From positions 1 to 21,440 of the forward strand of contig LPNZ01005915.1 of assembly GCA_001655205.1 (NCBI GenBank): a stretch of DNA of 21,440 bases, written 5' to 3'. The DNA is from Lenisia limosa. Taxonomy: Eukaryota > Breviatea. Below the pieces are notes generated by a model that did no database searches, had not been told where the DNA came from, and worked only from the letters and a program-made list of their open reading frames with translations. The number at the start of each line of letters is the position of its first letter. Within the stretch, counting starts at the first letter, position 1. Position numbers and translations under genes: made by a program. This document shows positions 9,301-15,965 of the stretch, piece by piece.

Positions 9301-9863
9301 GAAGCACACTAGGCAACAGCAAAGACGTAAAAGCCAACTTACCCAGACGAAGTGAGCCGGGAGGTGATGGAGATGTCCCTGATAGTGGTCCAATGCAACT
9401 GGCAGTTGGCGGCCTTGAGCACCACCTCCACCGAAGGAAACCAGCTGAGGTTCGTGATGCCTGCGGGCACCTGAGAGGTCAGTCCAGGACACCAATGCAA
9501 GTTGGATTCGAAGGCTTTGGCTTGGAATCTCTCATTCCACAAAGGGGTCAGCGAATAAGGGGAAGAATGGCAAAGCAAGTGGTAAGTGCAACTATCCAAA
9601 AACAAACAGAAAAATCAAAGAGTACCGTCATAAAGCACTCAACAACCCGATTCCAAGCCCTAAGCAGCTTGATTTACTGATGAAATGGGAGGTAAGAGGT
9701 TAACACTCACTTCAGCAGAAGCAACAGGGTCCAGTCGGAGGATACCATCTCCGCATTGTTCAAATTCTCCTCTGTTAATTAGCGCTGAGTAGCCACTCAG
9801 TTTGACAATATCTGTAATTTGTGCATAGTTTGGTCCACTTCCATCTTGGACACAGCTGTCCAT
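6334..9863 (-). CDS. Gene B: unrecognised multi-exon gene (model provisional, gapped)
   Basis: I do not recognise this protein. On the minus strand a chain of coding-like segments with compatible phases runs 9863-9711, 9470-9343, (sequence lost in gaps), 8657-8391, 8281-8115, 7598-7481, 7009-6854, 6773-6738 and 6504-6355. It opens with MDSCVQDGSGPNYAQITD. Later parts are an acidic linker (SANSDDDSGEENYSEPE), a basic/proline patch (EKSHKRPPPPKEEDFDDDID), and a charged helical C-terminus containing YEQWRQLKEKQG and PKPFFELRRLNWKRIEAKRE. The protein then either ends at 6334 (VRASSG, TGA) or splices on from a GTGAGG donor at 6354. The helical, Lys/Arg/Glu-rich C-terminus suggests a scaffold or nuclear protein, but that is inference. 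The 6854 donor (GTCTTT) and the 6738 donor (GTCAGA) are weak. The chain could also be two genes split at the 8917-9175 gaps. Confidence 0.5.
6355..6504 (-). CDS. Helical charged C-terminal exon of gene B
   Basis: Fifty open codons run from an acceptor CACCTTGGTAG to a GTGAGG donor. They encode VRLENHDGMNVLAQMALEEI, then EEQPKPFFELRRLNWKRIEA and a KREQRREEMG end. The pattern is strongly helical and amphipathic, far more protein-like than the overlapping plus-strand ORFs. Reading through the donor gives VRASSG and TGA at 6334-6336. Confidence 0.6.
6854..7009 (-). CDS. Basic/acidic exon of gene B with a small Cys cluster
   Basis: It begins after an acceptor TTGATCCAG with IAITKTEKSHKRPPPPKEED, continues FDDDIDDCPRDPSECGTGC and either splices at a weak GTCTTT or reads on to a TGA at 6836-6838. 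The spaced cysteines after a Pro-rich stretch faintly recall the oxidoreductase-like N-terminal domain, but the usual double Cys and CVW are missing, so I do not name it. Confidence 0.45.
7140..7216. repeat. Cluster of three perfect inverted repeats
   Basis: Three perfect palindromic elements lie within 77 bases. CTTTTTTTAAAAAAAG is at 7140-7155. TTTTGTTTAAACAAAA is at 7166-7181. An 11-bp stem AACATGTTGCC pairs with GGCAACATGTT around a 7-base loop at 7188-7216. They lie in an intron or intergenic stretch of gene B. Confidence 0.7.
7249..7334. other. Poly-T run followed by assembly gap
   Basis: A run of 27 T (7249-7275) leads directly into 59 N (7276-7334). An AT-rich ATATGATAT-type tract follows the gap. 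Confidence 0.95.
7335..7460. repeat. AT-rich TATGATAT-type low-complexity tract
   Basis: It consists of reiterated variants of ATATCATAT, TATATA and TATGATA with almost no G or C. Similar tracts occur near 4880-4950, 14330-14440, 19050-19150 and 20690-20735, all outside exons. Confidence 0.7.
7481..7598 (-). CDS. Acidic linker exon of gene B
   Basis: Acceptor CTGTCCGCAG and donor GTAAAT bound 118 nt. The residues run ADLPLQRASAYASANSDDDS and continue acidic to QPQEMVGTT. The SDDDSGEEN patch is a likely casein kinase 2 type target and disordered. Phase joins it to 8115 upstream and to 7009 downstream. Confidence 0.55.
7873..7904. other. Assembly gap in gene B
   Basis: There are 32 N between an AT-rich intron-like stretch and the sequence leading to the 7983 ORF. 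It lies in the predicted intron between the exons at 8115 and 7598. Confidence 0.95.
7983..8306 (+). CDS. Possible intronless 107-residue ORF nested in gene B (uncertain)
   Basis: A plus-strand ORF starts at ATG 7983 (GGCAATGG context) and stops at TAG 8306. It encodes a Lys/Gln/Tyr-rich start (DYYYQKNYTESEWKSKKQKF) and a Ser/Pro-rich end. Nothing in it is recognised. Against it: it has no visible intron in an intron-dense genome, and its 3' half lies over a well-spliced minus-strand exon candidate. Chance ORFs of this size occur elsewhere in the window. Confidence 0.25.
   Translation: MAPLKEARVLGPLDYYYQKNYTESEWKSKKQKFEYRQLTVQDLYPQTQPAKGFTSLPKMIEFPKLRAMTPPANTLAMSSSSKALSHISPAESGSPARRSTWEGGQKP
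8115..8281 (-). CDS. Candidate internal exon of gene B, overlapping an opposite-strand ORF
   Basis: A strong acceptor (GACCCCCCTCCCAG) is followed by an open frame with MWDKALEDELIANVF and ALNFGNSIIFGSEVKPL, up to a GTAAAG donor in phase 2. That phase fits the next exon at 7598. The plus-strand ORF at 7983-8306 covers the same bases, and only one of the two is likely to be real. Confidence 0.4.
8391..8657 (-). CDS. Internal exon of gene B
   Basis: Eighty-nine codons are open between an acceptor AACAACCCAG and a GTTTGT donor. It begins GHEHSVFISPEEYPTRFPRT, has an acidic middle (EDTGEV) and ends with a basic stretch around YIRKLLTLKARKRAEF. The YIRKLLTLK part loosely recalls a segment of CFAP20-domain proteins, but this is from memory, short and unverified, so I do not assign a family. 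Confidence 0.5.
8780..8845. repeat. 25-bp perfect direct repeat, period 41
   Basis: The unit beginning CACAGGCAGGCAAAACACG is present at 8780-8804 and again, without mismatch, at 8821-8845. Each copy is preceded by a C run, so the duplicated block may be about 41 bp. It lies in a probable intron of gene B next to a gap, and misassembly or slippage at the C run could contribute. Confidence 0.8.
8917..9175. other. Gap-rich segment of gene B
   Basis: There are 81 N at 8917-8997 and 10 N at 9166-9175. The second gap follows a G run at 9139-9152. One or more exons of gene B between 9343 and 8657 are probably lost here. A minus-strand reading just before the first gap (NLSRESTKPKPRFVRTLPG) looks coding but has no clear splice sites. 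Confidence 0.7.
9343..9470 (-). CDS. Second exon of gene B
   Basis: This 128-nt exon follows an acceptor GACCTCTCAG and ends in a perfect GTAAGT donor in phase 2. It encodes VPAGITNLSWFPSVEVVLKA followed by ANCQLHWTTIRDISITSR. Hydrophobic residues alternate with polar ones, as in beta strands. Its phase fits the first exon. Function is unknown. Confidence 0.55.
9711..9863 (-). CDS. First exon of gene B
   Basis: ATG at 9863 opens 51 codons ending in a strong GTGAGT donor. The residues include GYSALINRGEFEQCGDGILR and DPVASAE. No family is recognised. The start is chosen because it is the only in-frame ATG of this open stretch and lies 336 bp from the divergent transporter start. Confidence 0.6.
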
Positions 9864-10199
9864 TTTCTCTTAATCTCTTAATATATCGTTTTATCTGGGC
9901 GTCGGTCTCGTCTGCGTCTCCTCTATTTGAGTAGACTAAAAGGGCAGAAAAAAAAAGAAGATGCTTCGGATGGATTCGGCTCGGTTTGGTATATAAGCAC
10001 CAAAATGTTGAAAAATCGTTCTTTTAATATTTTGATTGGGTGTCTGTGTTGTGTTGTTTTAGTGCTTCATTTTTTGTGCACTTTGACTGTTTTGGTTGCA
10101 CCTGTACTTGCCGTACGGATTTGCTGCCATCTTTATTCCTTCTTTTGAAGCTTGTTTCCTGGTATTTGTGTATTTTCTTCTCTTCTATTGCAAGGCTTA
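9864..10199. promoter_or_regulatory. Divergent intergenic region between gene B and transporter copy B
   Basis: This 336-bp stretch lies between the gene B start at 9863 and the transporter start at 10200, which point away from each other. It must hold both upstream regions, or a shared bidirectional promoter. It has T-rich stretches on the transporter side. I see no unambiguous TATA box or other named element. Confidence 0.5.
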
Positions 10200-13100
10200 A
10201 TGGAACACAAGCAGTCCAATCTTTATCCAACTCTTGAAGAACCCTCTGAAACTGGGAGTTCAGAGGCTCCCAGCACTACAAATGGCGAACCCTCACCAGT
10301 TGTTCATTCCAATGGACAAGGTGAGCGGTATTTTGTTTCTATTTGTAAAGATTGGTATTGGGGAATATTCTCGAAGTGCACACGCCACACTACCCAACAA
10401 GCTTTCCAAAGCTATTCTCCCCTGATTTTAAGGTATTATCCACACAAAATTGTATATTTGGTTAAAAAGGAAGGATTCCCTCCTTTCCTCTTCTCTTTCA
10501 CTCATCTATCAGATGCTGATGTTGCTGTTGCGCGTCCCCGCCCTCAGCTGAGCGCCTCTTCACCCGGTGGCCAAGGCTTCCGTCCTTCCAGTTCTGATGA
10601 TGATGAAAGTTGGGGAGGGGTGATGTGGAAAGCCTCCGCCATGGAGTTTTTGAGAGTCAATGTGGACCGTCGGCATTATTCTTGTTCTCTTCTTGTGGTC
10701 TATTCAGCATTCATGGGAAGTTGATTGATAGTATCTCTGTAGTATCAAGGTTGCATAAATATGTTATTCTTATCTCTGCTTTTTTCTCTTTGGGTTAATT
10801 CTTGACATTACCTTGTTTGTCCAGTGTTACATCTCTGTTAACCGTAAGGCTGTATTAAATACTTTTGTCACAATTCAGTCAATGCTGAGATTGCCTCTCC
10901 TGCTCCAAGATGCCCATCACCTCCTCCCAACTATCCCGGTAGGCTGTGGGTTGTGTGTGGTCTTCATCAAGAATATTCCCGTGCATTGGAACTGCCTGTT
11001 ACACTTCTAATTTTTCAGATGGAATGTCTGCAAGTGAAATCGCCTCCATCCCAAGAAACTGTGAGCAGGGGATAGTCTACTGGATTTGTTTTTGTCATGT
11101 TGCGAAGGGAATGCAATAGCGTAGTACTATTGCTACCAATGTGTAATTGTAACACATGAAAGGGCTTTGAACCCCAGCTGACATGCCCACAGCGAGTACC
11201 GACTCCATGTCCTCCCTGTGCTCCACTGATCAACTGATCCCCAACAGGGCAACTGTTGTCACCAAGACTTCGGAAGGTTGGAAGCAATTGCGTCTACTGC
11301 AAATGATTGATAAACGTGTGAATATTCATAAACGCCCACCCTGTAATTAGCAGCCTTGTATTTCTCATTTGACTATTCAGAGGAGCCTGCCAAGGCTGGT
11401 GATGTTGACCTGGTCTTCCCAAATGGTGAAGGGTGATCACTTGAAGTCTGTTTTTTGTTTTATGATATTTTTTAAATGTTTCAGTTAATATTACATCTTT
11501 TTTGTTTTACCACCTAGTTGATAAGCCTGTTGAGATTGAAAATGCCGATAAGATCAAGAACCCTGGAACTAGCCTCCTGGCCTCTTCTTTCAACTCCGCC
11601 AACTTCATTGTGAGTTCTCAGAAAGATTTGCAGCAAAAATATCACTCTAATTTTTCATTTTCGTCTTGTTACCATCTAGATCGGTGTTGCCATTTTGACG
11701 TACCCGAATCTCTTTGAGCGGTAAGCAGCCAAAACTTAAGAGAGCTTTTCTGAACCCTTTCTCACTTTTTGGTTCTGTTACATTTGACCTTCATCAATAT
11801 AGGCAAGGTATCGTCCTTCAGCTGCTGATCTCAGGCTTCGCGTGTCTCATTCTCACCTACACCGCGTCAGTTCTGATGCAGTGTAATGAATTGGCTGGAG
11901 GTATGTGGCGTACCAACGGTTCTTGTTCAGGTTCTCCTTTTGTGGTACTGATTAATGTTTTCCGAAATGAGCATTTTCATCCCACAAGCTAGTTTTTAGT
12001 ACCATTATGTCACTTCCATAGGAGTTCCTACTTACTCTGCCATCATGGAGAAGGTTTTCGGTAACTCAGGACGCCGAATCTTTGACTGTTCTCAGGTAGG
12101 CTCAAAAGAATCTGGTTTCTTATATTGCAATATCTCGGATTTGAATCACTATATGTTGCTTTATCTCCACCCCCTCCTAGGGCTTCTCGTTGTTTGTCCT
12201 CTGTGTGGCTCTGACTCTCCTTCTCGGCGACTTCGGAAATGCAATTGCCCGTTCAGTGTTCGACATCGACTCACCCACCCTCGTCAAGTTCGTCCTCTGT
12301 AGGTGTTTCACGGTACTTTTGTGGTTCTCATTTGGAGCGTAAAAAACGAAAAAATATTTCGTTGTCCTTGGGGTACTGACAACATTTTCATCATCCAGGC
12401 CAGTGCATTGTGTACCCCCTAGCCCTCCTGCCCAACACCAATGCTCTCCGGTTCACATCCATTCTCTCCATTTCCCTCGTCTTCTTTGTGGTCATTTGTG
12501 TCATCCAGGACTCCATCAGATACATGTTCGATTCCGGTGGGTCACAGGATATGTTCAAGAAAAGTCGCTATTTGAGCGAAGCCGCACACACGTTACCGCT
12601 TGCCTGCCTGTGACATTTCAGGTCCGGACGACCCTGAGCCGGTTTACCTGTTCAAGCCCTCCATGAGCATCTTCCAGTCTCTGCCCATCGCCATTTTCTC
12701 CTTCCAGGGTTTGTAGGGTGACGTCACCTTTGTTATCCTTGGTCAAAAGCAATTCCTGACACACCAAGGCCATATTATTCTCTTCCCCATCTACCATGAG
12801 CTGCGCAACCGTCGCCTTGCCAAAATGAAGACCGCAGTACAGAGATCCTTTGGCAGCGTGTTCTCAATGGTAAGTCATTATTCGTTATTTGGGATCCAGG
12901 TTATTCTTCTTTACCGTTTATCAATTTCGCTCTCTTCACCCCTGGATGAATTCAAAATGTTGAATTAATATTTGACTCCCTTTCCAGTATGTTCTCCTTG
13001 GTATCTTCGGCTACCTTCGTCTTCGGCGTAATATTCCGGTGGGTTGTAGCCACAAATCTGTGTTTTCAACTCCATCACACTTGTTCGTCCTACCTATACT

Positions 13101-14065
13101 TGTGGATTGTACATTGACCGATTGTTTTGAATCTTCATTATTTTCCCTCTTGCCAGGGTAACGCTCTTAACGCCTACACTGATGATGATGAGGACAGATG
13201 GATGTCCATGAGATGTACGCAATGTTCTTTAATTTTTGAGAGCGCAAACTTTGACCAAAATATCATTTGAGGAAATTGATAATTATTTTCGAATGAATTA
13301 ATTGCATCCTGGATATTTGGACAGTTTCACTTTTGAATTTCTTTCTCACTCTTTAGGGATTATGTTCTGTGCCGCCTTCGCCATGATGATCACCGTGGCT
13401 CTTTCCTTCCCCCTCTACATTTTTGCTTGCAAGCAGATTTGGCTTGGCATCGTGTATGGTAACGACGTGAGCGCAGGAGATCAGCACCATAAATCCGATT
13501 TCTCATCTCTTAATTTCCTTTTCTCATACATACCACAGCATGTTGCCAGTCGCTTCAAGAGCAACGTCTTTGCCTCCCTTATTTTTTACGGATCCTTCCT
13601 TTGTGGAATGTTCTTCTCAGGTATGACATATCCACTTTTTCAAGTTTATTGTTCTTTTCCATCCCGTTATTTTTCAGACATTCTGACTGTGATCGGCATT
13701 TTGGGCTCCGTCACGGCTCCTCTCGTCGTTTTTATTATGCCTGCCTGCATGGCCCTTAAGGTGGGTTTTGAAGTTGTTTCTGGAGTGAACTTGTTATGTT
13801 TGTCAAATGCTGTCAGCGATAATGCAATTTCACACTGCAGCTCCGTGTCAACAAGGAAACCGTACCCTGGTACAAGGACTCTTTCGCTATCAAGTGAGCC
13901 GGTTGTGTTACCTTGATGTCTGCCATTTTGAGACTCATTCCTCTTTTCCATTGTCTTGTTCTTTGAACAACCCATTTCTAACCCCCAAGGTGTATCCTGA
14001 TCCTCATATTGGCTGCTTACCTTGTCATCTCTGGCTTGGCCTATAGTATTCTCAGTTTCTTCTAA
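10200..14065 (+). CDS. AAAP/SLC38-type amino acid transporter, copy B (complete, 19 exons)
   Basis: This is a paralogue of copy A in inverted orientation: an 11-segment AAAP-family carrier, expected to move amino acids with a proton or sodium ion. My splice model has 1584 nt (527 residues) and no internal stop. The N-tail starts MEHKQSNLYPTLEEPSE and carries an acidic SSSDDDE patch. Segment 1 is SSFNSANFI joined to IGVAILTYPN, and segment 2 is GIVLQLLISGFACLILTYT. The central motif is FSFQGHIILFPIYHEL. Later segments are FCAAFAMMITVALSFPLYIF, GSFLCGMFFS and ILGSVTAPLVVFIMP. It ends LAAYLVISGLAYSILSFF with TAA at 14063-14065. The start ATG lies in the same ggcttaATG context as copy A. Two introns end in AAG rather than CAG or TAG. 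The N-terminal part (exons 1-5) is the least certain. Confidence 0.92.
10200..14065 (+). other. Exon map of transporter copy B
   Basis: Exons: 10200-10320, 10513-10608, 10879-10938, 11381-11425, 11518-11609, 11680-11720, 11803-11900, 12022-12095, 12181-12298, 12399-12536, 12622-12708, 12769-12869, 12988-13038, 13157-13214, 13357-13466, 13539-13620, 13678-13760, 13841-13893, 13990-14065. Lengths are 121, 96, 60, 45, 92, 41, 98, 74, 118, 138, 87, 101, 51, 58, 110, 82, 83, 53 and 76. An alternative ends exon 2 at 10619 (GTGATG) and adds a 19-nt exon at 10825-10843. A 15-nt phase-1 exon at 11019-11033 is also possible. Both alternatives keep the frame but have no counterpart in copy A. Confidence 0.8.
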
Positions 14066-14482
14066 TTCTTTTTTCATGGTTCTGATTTATTTGATTTCAT
14101 TTAAAGTCCCCAGTAATACAGGTTACTCGGGAACAATTTAAACGCGTAACCAACGTAAAGCCATGCTGGAAAGGTTTTTCCTCCCCAATTCCCCAGCGCA
14201 AACGTAACCATTCACCATACTTGCATCATTCACCACTCATTCGAAAAGTCTCGCGAAAAGAAATAAAATCGGCAGATGATATAGAGTATCCGTTTAAAAG
14301 ATACTATCTTATCACGGGGGCTTACATACATATGATATCAGATGAAGTAATATAAAATATACTATAAATATATGATATATAATACTATATCATATATAAT
14401 ATGATATATTTCATATATCATGTCATATTACGCCAAGATAATTGTACTTTGAAACAACATGAAATTTAATAATCTTACATCA
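14066..14482. other. Convergent intergenic region with an AT-rich tract
   Basis: This 417-bp stretch lies between the stops of transporter copy B and gene X. It is non-coding and includes a TATGATAT-type tract at about 14330-14440. Both genes' 3' ends fall here. Confidence 0.65.
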
Positions 14483-15779
14483 CTAATCATCAGCAATCTG
14501 ATCCCTCCACTTCTTCGATACTTGAGAAAAACATGATTCTTCAGCTGAACCGTTAGCCAAGGGGCTACACATCAAAATAGAATAGTTGATTGTCCTTTGA
14601 CTTAATTACTTGATAGTGAGAGATCCAATTCGGTCAAAGACTGGAATTCTCGGTTAATCTTCTCTACTTATGATATCATATTTTACCTTGGCAAAAGTCT
14701 TAGGCTGCTGATGTTGGAATTATCAGTCCAAAATGTTTGATATCGAAGATGAGAAGACATTTGTTTATGGTCAGAATAATGCACACCACCCACTCCAAGG
14801 CTCATCCTTCTCTTCAGTTTTCTCAGAGAGGTTTGCGGTCAATAATGACAGGTCAACCTCCTCATTCTAAACAGTCAGGTGTGTTCTGATAGAACATTTT
14901 TGCTCCCTGAAAAGGTTCTCCCGGAGTTAAAAAAAGGTAAATAATTCTCTTTGGGAAGTAAAAAGCATAACTAGAAAAATCTATTTAAATAGCCCTTGAA
15001 AAATAAAATGAAACTTGTCTTCATTTTTAGTCTTACTAAGTCATCTGCACTGATCCAGTCCATTGCCGTTCGGTGCTGCGGCGCCTCAGAAACTGAAAAG
15101 TGAAATCATCCTCTCATTTGCCAATCATTTGCCTCAAATTCCCCAGCTGTAGCATTTTGATACTTGTTGACCTGGTTTGCGTAAATAGCACTATACATAA
15201 AATGAGAAGTGATGAGTCCAGGAGCATTTCAGGCTTGGTAAGCATTGTTAACAAAACAGCCATAGTACATCACTTGTGGCAAAGTAGCTGCTCCATCTTC
15301 ACCTTCCATCATTTGATCATTCTCGTCATCAATTGAAGGGATGGCAGGTATTGACTCAATCTACAGAATAAAAAGAGCTGGACTCTATATAGTCTCTCTC
15401 TCCCAAATAAAACAAAAAATTAATATCAAGAAAGAGTGGCCAACAATCGTCGCCAACCATGATGTCGTCATCATCGTCAGAGTGCCGAGTGCGATACTCT
15501 GCATCCAACACCGACATGCTGCAGGTATTACATATCTGAAAAATATGCCACAATTGAGTCATTTTGAGGACTGTTTGGATGCAAAAAAAAAGCGGGTCCA
15601 TGAATTTAAAAAGTACCAAGGTTCACCCATTCCATAACAAACATGGCCTTCGTGAGCGCTTTTGAACTGATTAACGACTCAGCAGCAGTGCGATCTCGTA
15701 CACTTGAAACAGAGGCGCTAAGACCAAAGACCTTGACGGGTGTCGGAGGGAGGATTTCTGCACTAGTAGGCTTCTTGTA
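14483..15779 (-). CDS. Gene X: unrecognised acidic multi-exon protein
   Basis: I do not recognise this gene. Minus-strand exons in order are 15779-15617, 15498-15458, 15360-15274, 15075-15037 (or from 15092), 14866 to about 14792, 14707-14687, 14658-14610 and 14544-14483. The first visible exon encodes AEILPPTPVKVFGLSASVSS and ends MFVMEW. Then come EYRTRHSDDDDDIM, an acidic exon with PSIDDENDQMMEGEDG, AMDWISADDL, and ANLSEKTEEKDEPW. It ends EESCFSQVSKKWRDQIADD with TAG at 14485-14483. Phases agree across most junctions, and donors such as GTAAGA at 15036 are good. The first exon and ATG are not found. The frame across 14792-14658 is unsettled, since the intron 14686-14659 would be only 28 nt. 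The protein is acidic and probably largely disordered, which fits a nuclear or regulatory protein, but that is inference. Confidence 0.55.
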
Positions 15780-15965
15780 CTACTTGACTGGGCTAAGGGC
15801 TTGAAGAGGGTTGGAAGAGGGCTAGAGCGAGGAAAGGAGCAAAAGAAAGGATCTGAAGGATCATCTTGGTCTCCCCCTTTTGGTCTCTTGCCTCTTCTTC
15901 CTCCCCCTCTTGACCCAGAACCACCCACAACAATAAAGCAAGCGGAAAATTGGAGAAGAGTGGCG
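15780..15965. promoter_or_regulatory. Short divergent region between gene X and MCMBP
   Basis: Gene X is read leftward and MCMBP starts rightward at 15966, so at most 186 bp separate their visible coding parts. The minus strand here is open as a Gly/Arg/Lys-rich reading (RGGGRRGKRPKGGDQDD), which may be the missing first exon of gene X, but without a clear ATG or donor. The space for separate promoters is small, so a shared one is plausible. Confidence 0.4.

Noticed and set aside
9393-9680. 95-codon plus-strand ORF
   Set aside because: It is opposite a gene B exon that has a perfect GTAAGT donor and a good acceptor, and its residues look like an antisense shadow.
10152-10724. 190-codon plus-strand ORF
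   Set aside because: It is exons 1 and 2 of transporter copy B read through an intron. The GTGAGC donor at 10321 and the acceptor at 10512 explain it.
10825-10843. 19-nt microexon in transporter copy B
   Set aside because: It keeps the frame and has a good GTAAGG donor, but copy A has no counterpart. A simpler join from 10608 to 10879 matches copy A exactly. It is kept only as an alternative.
11019-11033. 15-nt phase-1 exon in transporter copy B
   Set aside because: Copy A lacks it, and the 45-nt exon at 11381 alone equals the homologous exon of copy A.
13302-13916. 204-codon plus-strand ORF
   Set aside because: It is three transporter exons read through their introns. The true exons are 13357-13466, 13539-13620 and 13678-13760.
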